A stretch of DNA of 64,000 bases from Bacteroidota bacterium (GTDB lineage: Bacteria > Bacteroidota > JABWAT01), in the NCBI GenBank assembly GCA_013360915.1, contig JABWAT010000001.1, forward strand, positions 594,981-658,980. Reading direction: 5' to 3'. The position numbers and the translations under genes were made by a program. Below the pieces are notes generated by a model. The model had not been told where the DNA came from, searched no databases, and was given only the letters and a program-made list of their open reading frames with translations. This document shows positions 1-7,782 of the stretch, piece after piece. The number at the start of each line of letters is the position of its first letter. The first letter of the stretch is position 1.

Positions 1-316
1 GCCCACCCTTGACATCAATATCGAGAATGACGTGCATTCCCTGATCGATCATGTCGCGCACATGTGAAAGAAGCGTCCCGTACAGATTGCCGAAAACTTC
101 TTCCCATTCAATAAATTCCTGATCTGATACCCGTTTCATGAACTGATCACGGGTCAGAAAAAAATAATCAACTCCATCCGCTTCCATGGGACGGGCAGGA
201 CGTGTGGTTGCCGAGACGGAAAAATGCAAGGACGGAATGGCTTTCTGAACCGCCCGGGCTATCGTGGTCTTTCCGGCCCCGCTCGGGGCACAGAACACAA
301 CAATTTTTCCGGTCAT
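1..316 (-). CDS. gmk: Guanylate kinase, N-terminal part (cut by window edge)
   Basis: Phosphorylates GMP to GDP with ATP in the cytoplasm. Only the first 105 residues are present; the gene runs off the left edge. The translation starts MTGKIVVFCAPSGAGKTT, which contains the P-loop (GxxGxGK[ST]-type APSGAGKTT), followed by the SATTRPAR-type GMP-binding segment and VILDIDVKGG, where the conserved DIDVQG motif of guanylate kinases is expected. The ATG is 2 nt downstream of the yicC stop, so the two are probably co-transcribed; yicC-gmk is a common bacterial gene order. The identification is secure even though the protein is incomplete. Confidence 0.95.
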   Translation of the reverse strand, partial: MTGKIVVFCAPSGAGKTTIARAVQKAIPSLHFSVSATTRPARPMEADGVDYFFLTRDQFMKRVSDQEFIEWEEVFGNLYGTLLSHVRDMIDQGMHVILDIDVKGG

Positions 317-318
317 GA

Positions 319-1197
319 TCACTCCAGATTCTGCAGTTGTTCTCTGATTCGCTCGAGCTCTTCCTTCATCAAGACCACCAATTGGGAAATATCGGCACTG
401 GCCGACTTAGATCCGATGGTATTGATCTCCCGGTTTATTTCCTGCACAAGGAAGTTCAGTTTTCTTCCCACCGATTCATGACCATCAAGGGCCGTCAGGA
501 AATAGGCCAGGTGGCTTTTTAACCGTACCTGTTCTTCGGTTATATCCATCCGGTCGGCCAACAATACAATTTCAAGTTCAAGACGGTCCGGATTGATTTT
601 TTCCTCACCAATCAATTGGGCCACCCGATCATGCAGCTTTTGTCTTTCAACAGGCAGGCGCTCATCAGTGAGCACCCTGACCTGCTCGGAAATAGACCCA
701 ATCGACTCAATGCGTGAACGCAGATCACCGGTCAGGGTCTCCCCTTCCCGTTTTCTCATTTCTTTCAGCCGGGAGATGGCCTGCAGCAACGCAGGCTGAA
801 CGGCTCTCCATTCCGGCTCACCGGAATCTCCGGTTTCGGGTGCTTTAAAAATTTCACTGAACCGCAGCAGGTGATCCATCCGGATGGGTTCCTGAATTCC
901 CGCCTTTTCCCTGACTTTTTCAAGCGTTGACAAGACCGACGACAAGGCCTGTTCATCAACCGTCAGTGCCGTTTCAGGTGAGGATTCCCGCTCAATCACC
1001 ACGGTCAGCTGAATTTTACCGCGCTGAAGTTCCCGGCGGAGAATATCCTTTATTTCTGCTTCACGGTTTTGAATGGATTTCGGCAACCGGCTGTTCAGTT
1101 CAACAAACCGGTTATTCAGCGACCGGATTTCAACCATGGCATTGATTCCATCGGACCAGTGTGTTCCGGTCCCAAATCCGGTCATTGATTCAAGCAT
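319..1197 (-). CDS. yicC: YicC family endoribonuclease
   Basis: About 292 residues, the usual size for YicC, a family now regarded as endoribonucleases acting on small RNAs and mRNA. The N-terminus MLESMTGFGTG matches the family signature (M-x-S-M-T-G-F/Y-G), and the C-terminus contains the conserved region KLNFLVQEINREINTIGSKS followed by a coiled LKEELERIREQ-type helix. An upstream in-frame start at 1224 is rejected because it falls inside the predicted -7 promoter box (1222-1229) and would add residues before the family start; the ATG at 1197 has an AGG-containing leader. It is the first gene of a yicC-gmk unit and is divergent from pabC. Confidence 0.93.
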   Translation of the reverse strand: MLESMTGFGTGTHWSDGINAMVEIRSLNNRFVELNSRLPKSIQNREAEIKDILRRELQRGKIQLTVVIERESSPETALTVDEQALSSVLSTLEKVREKAGIQEPIRMDHLLRFSEIFKAPETGDSGEPEWRAVQPALLQAISRLKEMRKREGETLTGDLRSRIESIGSISEQVRVLTDERLPVERQKLHDRVAQLIGEEKINPDRLELEIVLLADRMDITEEQVRLKSHLAYFLTALDGHESVGRKLNFLVQEINREINTIGSKSASADISQLVVLMKEELERIREQLQNLE

Positions 1198-1208
1198 AAA
1201 ACCTGCAT

Positions 1209-1240
1209 TTGAAGAAACCTGCAAAAGTACGTTATATTCG
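1209..1240 (+). promoter_or_regulatory. Candidate promoter for pabC-pabB, overlapping the yicC promoter
   Basis: Plus strand: TTG at 1209-1211, a 21-nt spacer, then TATATTCG at 1233-1240, a near match to TAnnTTTG (C in place of the third T). The predicted start is near 1244, about 8 nt before the pabC ATG at 1252. The -7 box of the divergent yicC promoter lies inside this promoter's spacer. Confidence 0.5.
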
Positions 1241-1252
1241 GTCTGAATTCAA
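1222..1252 (-). promoter_or_regulatory. Bacteroidota-type promoter for yicC-gmk
   Basis: Read on the minus strand: TTG at 1252-1250, a 20-nt spacer, then TACTTTTG at 1229-1222. This fits the Bacteroidota consensus TTG-N19..21-TAnnTTTG exactly. Transcription would start near 1218, leaving a leader of about 20 nt before the yicC ATG at 1197. The -33 triplet overlaps the first base of the divergent pabC start codon. Confidence 0.7.
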
Positions 1253-2022
1253 TGACTGACATCAACTTAAGCCGTCTGCACCGCTGGGGTGAAGGGATCT
1301 TCACCACCCTTCTCATTCAATCGGGCCATCCCGTCAACCTGGATGCCCATCTGGTCCGCCTGAAACAGGCTGGTCAGCTCATTGGCCTGACCCCTGCTCT
1401 GGACCGCGAATTTTTTTTGCAGCAGATATCCCGGCTGTCTCATGGAACCAATTGTGTCATCCGTTTGGAATTCAGTGTTCCAGATGATCTCACAGACCCA
1501 CCTCAGGTGTCCTTATCGGCCCGTCCATTACCAAAAGAGTGGTCTCAGTTACCCGAAACTGGTGTTTCACTGGTGGAATCAGCCATCAGCTATTCGCCTC
1601 CGTTTCCCGATGTCGGCTGGATAAAATGGAATGCCTGGCAACCCTGGGCCATCCTCAGACGCCAGCTTCAGTCAGAATGGGATGTCATCGTCACCGATGG
1701 TTCTGAATGGCTGGAGACCACCCGGGCAGGTCTGGTTGCTGTGAGAAATGATGAGTGGTTTACCAATCAATCCGGCGGCCGGTGCCTGAAGAGCACCGCC
1801 ATCGCGGCTGTTAAAATCTGGAGGGAAACTCTGGGCCTGACGGTGCAGGAAACTGTATTCACCCGTGAATTCTGCAACGAGGTCAGCCAGTGGTTTGTGG
1901 CCAATGCAGTGATTGGTCTGGTTCCTGTGGTTTCCATCACCCTGCGTGACGGGTTGGTCCGGTCGTTTCCGCCTGCAAACGGCCCGGCTCATGAGTTCCG
2001 GACATGGTACCTGAACCGTTGA
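1252..2022 (+). CDS. pabC: Class IV aminotransferase fold protein, probable 4-amino-4-deoxychorismate lyase
   Basis: 256 residues. The start (W-G-E-G-I-F-T-T-L near residue 12) and the DAHLVRLKQ segment match class IV PLP enzymes (PabC, IlvE, D-amino-acid transaminase). The lysine in VGWIKWNAW (about residue 124) is the likely PLP Schiff-base residue, and LETTRAGLVAV matches the later E-x-x-x-x-N/G-x-F strand. The next gene overlaps by 19 nt and is pabB-like, so the likely job is release of pyruvate from aminodeoxychorismate to give p-aminobenzoate for folate. A branched-chain or D-amino-acid aminotransferase cannot be excluded from motifs alone; the context decides the call. Confidence 0.75.
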   Translation: MTDINLSRLHRWGEGIFTTLLIQSGHPVNLDAHLVRLKQAGQLIGLTPALDREFFLQQISRLSHGTNCVIRLEFSVPDDLTDPPQVSLSARPLPKEWSQLPETGVSLVESAISYSPPFPDVGWIKWNAWQPWAILRRQLQSEWDVIVTDGSEWLETTRAGLVAVRNDEWFTNQSGGRCLKSTAIAAVKIWRETLGLTVQETVFTREFCNEVSQWFVANAVIGLVPVVSITLRDGLVRSFPPANGPAHEFRTWYLNR

Positions 2023-3380
2023 ATCTGAACAGGCGTCCCCGGTTGACGGAAATCAATCCGGCCGGAATACCCTTCGGTACTTCGCCGTCTTTCTACCTTT
2101 TCTCAGCCAATCATCAGGATCCGCGCAGCCGTTTTCACTGGATCGCCGCCCATCCGACCCGGTGGATTTTCCTGTATCCAACCCATATTGAAACCGAATC
2201 GGGAATCCTTCCCGTCCGGCATCCCTCAGACATCCGGCATTTTCTGAAATCAGTCTGGCAGGTGCCTCCTTCCCATTCACCCTGGCTTTCCGGGTGGTTT
2301 TTCCTGCTTGGGTATGAACTTTCCTGGTATCTGCAAGAAACCAACCTGCAACCGCCGGCTCTTCCCGATGATCACTGCCTGGGTGTGCTCATGCAGCCGG
2401 GAACCCTGCTCCGGTCCCCAAGCAGCAACCCTGACTGGACCGGGCACCTGGCTCATTCATCCATACAGGTACCTGCAGATCATCCTCTTCCAACGAACCC
2501 TGGAGTTCTTTCCGGCTCAACCGGACTTTCGTATGCTGATTATGAATCAGCCATCAGGCGTATTCTTTCACACATACGCGACGGTCAAACCTATGAAGTG
2601 AATTTCTGCTATCCGGTTCATCTCACCGGACTAAAGGAAAGCGACCAGATTTTGTTCAACCGGTTGGTTACCACAGCCGGGTCCTCCTTTACCGCCTACG
2701 TCAATCTTGGCAATCGAAGCATTCTTTCCGGCTCCCCAGAGCGGTTTTTCAGCCTTTCTGACAACCAGATCACGGTTCAGCCCATGAAGGGAACCCGCAA
2801 ACGATTATCCGATCCTGTGCTCGACAGGAAGTTGCGGCAGGAATTGAAAGCATCAGAAAAGGACAGGGCCGAAAATCTGATGATCGTCGATCTGATGAGA
2901 AATGATCTCGGCCGAATCTGCCGTGCGGGTTCGGTGCAGACCACAGGGTTGTTCGAAATCGAAAGTTACCCGACTGTTCATCAGATGATTTCGACCGTTT
3001 CAGGCACAGTTGAACCTTCCGTCACCTTTTACGATATCCTTTCTGCACTTTTTCCGCCGGGTTCCATGACCGGTGCACCCAAACGAAAAACCATGGAGCT
3101 GATTCACGATCTGGAGGCTTGGCCCCGGGGTTTTTATTCCGGGATACTGGGATACTGGGATGGTTGTTCCGAAGCCGAAACCTCGGTACTGATCAGGTGC
3201 ATGGACAGGCAGGGTGAAAAAGCGACGATTCAGGTTGGGGGAGGTATTGTTGCAGACAGCAAGCCGGAAGAGGAATACGGGGAAACGCTGATTAAACTGA
3301 AGAGTACATTAAATGCGTTGGGAGCCGGATCCGATGCCATTCATGGAATCGGACCCGGTTGGGTTGAAAATCTCAGGTAG
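2004..3380 (+). CDS. pabB: Aminodeoxychorismate synthase component I
   Basis: 458 residues of the chorismate-binding (TrpE/PabB) family. It converts chorismate to 4-amino-4-deoxychorismate using ammonia from a PabA partner. The signature MKGTRKR, in place of the PIAGT of anthranilate synthase, carries the lysine typical of PabB. Also seen are DLMRNDLGRIC, FPPGSMTGAPK, SGILGYWD and the C-terminal GGGIVADSKPEEEYGE motif that binds magnesium and chorismate. It overlaps pabC by 19 nt, consistent with translational coupling. Its end overlaps the convergent DUF5668-like gene by 8 nt. No pabA amidotransferase gene is in the window. The ATG at 2004 lacks a strong Shine-Dalgarno, so the start is less certain. 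Confidence 0.88.
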   Translation: MVPEPLNLNRRPRLTEINPAGIPFGTSPSFYLFSANHQDPRSRFHWIAAHPTRWIFLYPTHIETESGILPVRHPSDIRHFLKSVWQVPPSHSPWLSGWFFLLGYELSWYLQETNLQPPALPDDHCLGVLMQPGTLLRSPSSNPDWTGHLAHSSIQVPADHPLPTNPGVLSGSTGLSYADYESAIRRILSHIRDGQTYEVNFCYPVHLTGLKESDQILFNRLVTTAGSSFTAYVNLGNRSILSGSPERFFSLSDNQITVQPMKGTRKRLSDPVLDRKLRQELKASEKDRAENLMIVDLMRNDLGRICRAGSVQTTGLFEIESYPTVHQMISTVSGTVEPSVTFYDILSALFPPGSMTGAPKRKTMELIHDLEAWPRGFYSGILGYWDGCSEAETSVLIRCMDRQGEKATIQVGGGIVADSKPEEEYGETLIKLKSTLNALGAGSDAIHGIGPGWVENLR

Positions 3381-3738
3381 GATCAGATTTTTTTCGTTTT
3401 TCAAACGATTTGAACAAAATGTGAACGCCAAGCCAGATAATCAGAAGCGGCCAGTAGGTCCTGATTGCCTCGTTTACTTCGGGCCAGTTCACTTGTTTCC
3501 ACCAGTCAGGAATCAGGAAAATCACGCCAAGAATCACCAGCAGTGCTCCGTTGATAACTCCTCCTGCCTTTCCATCCCGTATACCATATAAAATGACCAG
3601 CAGTCCCTGAACGGCGGAAATGGCACCACCCAGTTGCCACCAGGTCAGGTATAACACTCCGGTGCGGTCGAGCAGCAGATCCGTTCCTGCCAGAATCAGA
3701 ATGACCGCAATCAGCGGTATGGTCGGCAACGACTTCAT
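3373..3738 (-). CDS. Small membrane protein, DUF5668/LiaF-type transmembrane domain
   Basis: 121 residues with about four hydrophobic segments (IPLIAVILILAGTDLLL, a central WWQLGGAISAVQGLLVILYG, GALLVILGVIFLIPDWW, and YWPLLIIWLGVHILF) and a basic tail FEKRKKSDPT. The pattern of short paired helices with a WPLLLI-type segment is typical of DUF5668-like membrane domains that accompany PspC proteins. It starts 4 nt inside the end of the upstream PspC gene (ATGA-type overlap), so the two are probably co-translated and may act in the same envelope-stress complex. The function is unknown. Confidence 0.7.
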   Translation of the reverse strand: MKSLPTIPLIAVILILAGTDLLLDRTGVLYLTWWQLGGAISAVQGLLVILYGIRDGKAGGVINGALLVILGVIFLIPDWWKQVNWPEVNEAIRTYWPLLIIWLGVHILFKSFEKRKKSDPT

Positions 3739-4382
3739 ATAATATTATCCTCCTTTGGCGTCATCAGTGCAAGGATCAGATAGATCACCACAGAAGCCCC
3801 CAGACTGATAAAGGCGCTGATGATGAAACCGATTCTGACCAGCACAGGATCAATGTTAAAATAGAGGCCCAGCCCACCGCATACGCCGGCAATCCATTTG
3901 TCCTTACGGGTCCGGATCAGACGTCTGGGGTTCTCATTTTGTGCTGTTTCCATGGTATCCTCTTTCTTTTTCCTGTTAAAGGAGTAATATAAAATGGCGG
4001 TTCCGGCCAGAATCAGAATAACCGGAAACCGGTATGGATCGATGGTTTCGAAAAACTGGTCCACATAATAAAGCTCAAGATTTTCAATGAACCATATCAC
4101 CCCGATTCCGACCAGAAACAATCCGGCAATTTGCTGAACCACCGAATAATCTCTCGAAACCGGCACCTGAACCTGATCGGGATCCGGATTGACCGGAACG
4201 ATAATCCACAGGATCAGATAGGCGATAATTCCAACACCTGAAAAGGCAAGTAAAATGATAATCACCCGCCAGAGTACGACATCCAATCCGGTATAGTCTG
4301 CCAGACCCGCTCCCACTCCTCCCAGGACCGAGTGTTTTTTATTGCGGTAAAAGCGTTTTGGCATGTTCGTGGCGGTTTCCAT
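3735..4382 (-). CDS. Double PspC-domain membrane protein
   Basis: 215 residues with two PspC-type domains. The first (about 8-63) has RFYRNKKHSVLGGVGAGLA and a following hydrophobic stretch; the second (about 153-209) has RRLIRTRKDKWIAGVCGGLG and FIISAFISLGASVVIYLIL. A DUF5668-like pair of helices with a basic linker lies between them. PspC domains occur in envelope-stress regulators. The ATG at 4382 has a strong GGAG site. The same GAGGATACC-ATG-GAAAC string recurs inside the gene at the second domain, with an internal ATG at 3953 that would give a 72-residue single-domain protein. This suggests either a fusion of two genes or an internal start. Confidence 0.82.
   Translation of the reverse strand: METATNMPKRFYRNKKHSVLGGVGAGLADYTGLDVVLWRVIIILLAFSGVGIIAYLILWIIVPVNPDPDQVQVPVSRDYSVVQQIAGLFLVGIGVIWFIENLELYYVDQFFETIDPYRFPVILILAGTAILYYSFNRKKKEDTMETAQNENPRRLIRTRKDKWIAGVCGGLGLYFNIDPVLVRIGFIISAFISLGASVVIYLILALMTPKEDNII
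3946..3962 (-). repeat. Internal copy of the pspC start signal (17-bp direct repeat)
   Basis: The 17 bases GAGGATACCATGGAAAC, read on the minus strand, occur here within the double-PspC gene and again at 4375-4391 at its real start. The internal copy keeps the Shine-Dalgarno-like GAGG, spacing and in-frame ATG, and it sits exactly at the start of the second PspC domain. Confidence 0.85.
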
Positions 4383-4391
4383 GGTATCCTC
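4375..4391 (-). repeat. Start-signal copy of the 17-bp repeat (ribosome binding site of the PspC gene)
   Basis: Partner of the copy at 3946-3962. Here it includes the GGAG ribosome binding site and the ATG at 4382 that begins the double-PspC protein. Confidence 0.85.
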
Positions 4392-4430
4392 CGTTTTGCA
4401 GAGGTTTACGCAGAAAGTAATGACCGTGTT

Positions 4431-5186
4431 TCAATGAACATGCAGGAAGGTTCCGATGAACCAGAAGAGGATCATCCCCCCGAAAAGAGTGAGCGAGACC
4501 TTGCGGTTACTGGCATGGTTGACTTCAGGAACCAGGTCTGTGGCACCGATGTACAAAGCCACTCCGCCAGCCAACCCCATCATCATTGCCGAGAGTTCCG
4601 GGTTGATTTCGGTAATAAATAGGGTGATCAGCAATCCGACCAGACTGGCGCTGGAAAGGACCAAAACCATTTTTTTTGCAGACCGGATGGGGGTATCGCC
4701 AGCGATGGCCACTGAGGCAATGGTAAATCCCTCGGGAAATTTATGAAGAAGAACCCCGAAAAAGGTCAAAAGCCCAATGGCCGGATCGTGCAGATAGAAA
4801 ACGGAAAGGGTGAGTCCATCAAACATGGAATGCACATACAATCCGATGAGGGTTCCCCAGACCAATTGTTTTCCTCTGGTATGAATATGATGATGTTCTT
4901 CCCCGAAATGCATGTGCCGACTGACGGTATGTTCCATAAAATGGAGCATACCAAATCCGATGATGACATAGAGCGGCGCGTTATGACTCATCTCCAGCGC
5001 TTCAGGAATCAGATTCCCGATAACGAGAGTGATCAGAAATCCGGCGGATAAAGCCAGAAAGTAATGCTGGTATTTTTTTATCCAGGGACTACCTGCAAGG
5101 GCCAGGTAACCACCTGCCAGTTGGGTAAGTACCAGTACCAAAACCAGTAAAATCAGGGTGGGAAGTTGTTCAGTCTGAAATGTCAT
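4431..5186 (-). CDS. ZIP family divalent metal transporter
   Basis: 251 residues with about eight hydrophobic helices. Metal-site motifs of the ZIP family are visible: HSMFDGLTL in one helix and HKFPEG in the next, corresponding to the paired H-x-x-x-E/D and HxxPEG motifs that bind zinc or iron. A histidine-rich cytoplasmic loop (HMHFGEEHHHIHTRGK) lies between helices 3 and 4, as in other ZIP proteins. It probably imports zinc or a related cation across the inner membrane. It overlaps the upstream TPR gene by 4 nt. Substrate choice cannot be read from the sequence. Confidence 0.9.
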   Translation of the reverse strand: MTFQTEQLPTLILLVLVLVLTQLAGGYLALAGSPWIKKYQHYFLALSAGFLITLVIGNLIPEALEMSHNAPLYVIIGFGMLHFMEHTVSRHMHFGEEHHHIHTRGKQLVWGTLIGLYVHSMFDGLTLSVFYLHDPAIGLLTFFGVLLHKFPEGFTIASVAIAGDTPIRSAKKMVLVLSSASLVGLLITLFITEINPELSAMMMGLAGGVALYIGATDLVPEVNHASNRKVSLTLFGGMILFWFIGTFLHVH

Positions 5187-6319
5187 TGGGCGAAGCTTTC
5201 TTTTTGCCGTTTTAACAGAGAGATGGCTTCCTCGCGCAGGGACCCTGAGGCTTCATCAGCCACTTGTTCCCAGAGCAGGACGGCCTCATTTTGATGGCCT
5301 TTCAATGTCAGGTACCGGCCGGTTTCGAGCATGGACCGGAGGTACCAGGTCTTCATTGGCAGTTGGGGTCTGTTTTTGTACAAGTTCATCGATTTTGAAA
5401 AAGATTGAATGGCCTCTGACCAGGCCCCATCGGCTTGCAGAACCATTCCATACTCATACCAGAACCGCGGCGACAGAAAAGACTGATACCATCCGGGGCT
5501 TGCTGCAAGCCGGATCATTTCTGCGAACATGGCACGACTTTCTGATAGTTTCCTGTTTTTACCCAGGGTAATGGCATGTTGCTGATGAAACAATGGATTC
5601 GAGGGAAACCGCCTGAAAAGTGAATCGCTCAGAATTAAGGCCTTTTTGGGATCGGGTTGCCAATCCATGTAAATCTGTAGTAAAAAATAGGAGGCCTCAA
5701 ACTGAGTGAGGGTTCCCTCTCTGGCTGCAATGGTCAGGTCGCTGAGTCCCCGTTCCCGATCGGCAGGAGGAAGAAAAAACAGAAACCGGCTCAGAAAAGG
5801 AAATCGTTCAGGAACCCACGATGCATAATACAGAAAAATGCCGGTACCAAGGCGTGCATCCGGAAAAGGGGTGGACTGAAGCAAATCAGTAAGAATAGGA
5901 TAGGCGTGCAAACCGTTGGTCGCAGCCTCAATCCACTCCTCTTTCTGTGCAGCCAGCCTGGCCTTAAATCCATAACATCCTGCCAGATAAAACCGGATGG
6001 AAGCTTCCTTGTCGGGATTTAACTCCATCAGTCGCTCTAGTTGAGCGATGGTCTGATCCATTTCATCAAGAAAGGTCTGATCCCATTCACCGGTCTGTCT
6101 GGAAAGAAGAACCTTCCACCAGAACACCATGGATTCCATGAAATATCCTTCAGGCTGGTCGGGATGGTTTTTCTGATAGGTTTGAAAGATCTGGCGGGCC
6201 TCATTGAACCGGGTCTGATAGATCAGATCCGCCCCCGTCTGTAATTGACCGAGATCTGGTGGCCGGTGAACTGCCGGCATGACCATTCCCGCAATCAGGA
6301 GGAGAGTGACCGCAACCAT
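5183..6319 (-). CDS. TPR-repeat protein, predicted exported
   Basis: 378 residues. A hydrophobic N-terminus (VTLLLIAGMVMPAV) looks like a signal peptide or membrane anchor, followed by degenerate TPR-like helical pairs, for example RFNEARQIFQTYQKNHPDQPEGYF near residue 37, GAWSEAIQSFSKSMNLY near residue 310 and HQNEAVLLWEQV near the end. Such proteins act as scaffolds, and no catalytic motif is seen. It overlaps the upstream CPBP gene by 25 nt and the downstream ZIP gene by 4 nt, placing all three in one transcript. No specific function can be assigned. Confidence 0.72.
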   Translation of the reverse strand: MVAVTLLLIAGMVMPAVHRPPDLGQLQTGADLIYQTRFNEARQIFQTYQKNHPDQPEGYFMESMVFWWKVLLSRQTGEWDQTFLDEMDQTIAQLERLMELNPDKEASIRFYLAGCYGFKARLAAQKEEWIEAATNGLHAYPILTDLLQSTPFPDARLGTGIFLYYASWVPERFPFLSRFLFFLPPADRERGLSDLTIAAREGTLTQFEASYFLLQIYMDWQPDPKKALILSDSLFRRFPSNPLFHQQHAITLGKNRKLSESRAMFAEMIRLAASPGWYQSFLSPRFWYEYGMVLQADGAWSEAIQSFSKSMNLYKNRPQLPMKTWYLRSMLETGRYLTLKGHQNEAVLLWEQVADEASGSLREEAISLLKRQKESFAQ

Positions 6320-7149
6320 CGGGTTCTTTCATAACTGATCAGCAGAATGATGAGAATGGTGGTCATCACGGACCCCTCAATACCACTGTCATTACCTGCC
6401 AACCATGAAGAATTGCCCATGACGGTAACGGGAAACAGCGACCAGAGGGCCTCATCTGACCAGACACCGGAGTAACCAAAAATCAATGTTTGGGACAGGT
6501 TCCAGCCAGTATGCAGCCCCACCGAGTACCACAAGGTTCCTGCAGCGAGGGTGGCATAGGATAACCACAATCCCATGAGGAAAATGTTTATGTAGGAAAG
6601 CCAGAAATACCCGGGATTGCCGGAATGAAGCAGAACATACACAACCGACAGAACGACCAGCCAGGACTCGGGGTAGGGCTTTCTGGTCATGGATTGAATC
6701 GGAAAACCTCGAAGCAGCAGTCCTTCGATGGCAGCGGTCAGAAAAATCACCGAGGCGGTATAGACAGAATAAAAGGCAGTTGTTGGCGGGCTGAAGGAAC
6801 CAAACTGAATCAATCCGGCCGCATAAATCAGCAGAACCAACAGTACCACGGCCCCGGCCGAAAGCAAACCACCTGAGACGCCTTTAAGCCAGCGATGGTT
6901 TTTAAATCCCAGGGTCACCGAGCCGGCATCGTCACCGTACCAGAGCCAGGCCAGAAAGGTAGCCGCAATAAATCCGAGGAAAATGGCACACAGACCCGCC
7001 CACATGGCAAAGCGGGTTTGCCCGGACACCAGGAATGGAGTCAGGAGCATCCCTGTAAAAGCAAGTCCTGCCAACAGGCTCAGAAACCAGTAGATCAGAA
7101 CCCGGACAACAGGGTGGGACGTTTGTAATAATTTGGAAAGCCAGGACAT
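6295..7149 (-). CDS. CPBP/CAAX-type intramembrane metalloprotease homologue
   Basis: About 284 residues and roughly eight membrane helices. The CPBP (Abi) motifs are present but altered. Motif 1, normally EExxxR, reads EGLLLRG, keeping the first glutamate and losing the second. Motif 2, normally FxxxH, reads YVLLH. A later HTGWN fits the HxxxN motif. The family includes Rce1-like prenyl-protein proteases and bacterial immunity proteins. The ATG at 7149 is preferred over a TTG at 7167 because AAGG lies upstream of it. It overlaps the following TPR gene by 25 nt. Activity is plausible, as the first glutamate and the histidine remain, but unproven. Confidence 0.8.
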   Translation of the reverse strand: MSWLSKLLQTSHPVVRVLIYWFLSLLAGLAFTGMLLTPFLVSGQTRFAMWAGLCAIFLGFIAATFLAWLWYGDDAGSVTLGFKNHRWLKGVSGGLLSAGAVVLLVLLIYAAGLIQFGSFSPPTTAFYSVYTASVIFLTAAIEGLLLRGFPIQSMTRKPYPESWLVVLSVVYVLLHSGNPGYFWLSYINIFLMGLWLSYATLAAGTLWYSVGLHTGWNLSQTLIFGYSGVWSDEALWSLFPVTVMGNSSWLAGNDSGIEGSVMTTILIILLISYERTRWLRSLSS

Positions 7150-7188
7150 GCAGACCTTAAGATACAAAGGACCAATCGCAGAATTAAG

Positions 7189-7560
7189 TCAGATTGATAA
7201 AATTGTCTCGGGAACAGAAGACAGACGGGTTTCGGTAAACAACCGGATTTCGGGAAAGGACGCCTTTTCAAGGATCAGGATCCATTCTGACGTCAGCGAA
7301 GCCAGTTCACGAACATCGCTCCGGTTGGATAACCCGGGAATGGATTGAAATTTAGTGAGGGCTTTCCGTGCCTGACTGATGGCTCCAGAAGGATGATTAT
7401 TCAGCGCATGATATGCAGAAACCGACAGTTGGATCATCGCCTGCCAGAACATCCGCCGGTTTCCTGACATCTCCTGCCAGGCTTCTTCCCACTGATCATG
7501 GGCCTCGAAGAAATCCTGGTTTTTAAAGAGGTCCCAGCCGGAAAGGATCAGGTCTTGCAT
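7189..7560 (-). CDS. DUF309 family protein
   Basis: About 123 residues. The segment GWDLFKNQDFFEAHDQWEEAW near the N-terminus is the hallmark of DUF309 (F-E-A-H-E-x-W-E-x-x-W), followed by the helical FWQAMIQLSVSAYHALNNHPSGA region. DUF309 proteins are small all-helical proteins of unknown function. The start is placed at the ATG at 7560, because the longer in-frame version would read through the terminator hairpin immediately upstream. The terminator implies that this gene needs read-through or its own promoter. Confidence 0.82.
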   Translation of the reverse strand: MQDLILSGWDLFKNQDFFEAHDQWEEAWQEMSGNRRMFWQAMIQLSVSAYHALNNHPSGAISQARKALTKFQSIPGLSNRSDVRELASLTSEWILILEKASFPEIRLFTETRLSSVPETILSI

Positions 7561-7594
7561 AAAACAAAAAAGTCCCGGTTTTGGCCGGGACTTT
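7561..7594 (-). terminator. Rho-independent terminator of the small lipoprotein gene
   Basis: On the minus strand a 10-bp stem (AAAGTCCCGG with CCGGGACTTT, arms at 7585-7594 and 7569-7578, 6-nt loop) is followed by TTTTTGTTTT. It lies 24 nt after the lipoprotein stop and directly abuts the DUF309 start codon. Confidence 0.88.
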
Positions 7595-7617
7595 CTCACA
7601 ACACACCAGTAAAAAAA

Positions 7618-7782
7618 TTACTTTGTGGTATCAGCAGCAGCAGAGTCAACAACGGCAGCAGCGGAATCAACCGTTACAGCAGTAGAATCAACAGTAGCAG
7701 CTTCTTCAGCTTTAGGAGCACAAGCAACAACACCCATGGTCAGTGCAAGAGCGAACATGATAACAACGACGAGATTTTTCAT
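7618..7782 (-). CDS. Small alanine/valine-rich lipoprotein (54 residues)
   Basis: The translation begins MKNLVVVIMFALALTMGVVA and then Cys21, giving a signal peptide with lipobox VVAC. The mature part is only about 34 residues, starts CAPKAEEAA and consists of near-repeats of V-D-S-x-A (VDSTA, VDSAAA, VDSAAA) ending DTTK. A good ribosome site (AAGGG, about 8 nt before the ATG) and a strong terminator after the stop show that it is a real, separately transcribed gene. It resembles the short lysine- or alanine-rich lipoproteins common in Gram-negative envelopes. It is probably abundant, but its role is unknown. Confidence 0.85.
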   Translation of the reverse strand: MKNLVVVIMFALALTMGVVACAPKAEEAATVDSTAVTVDSAAAVVDSAAADTTK

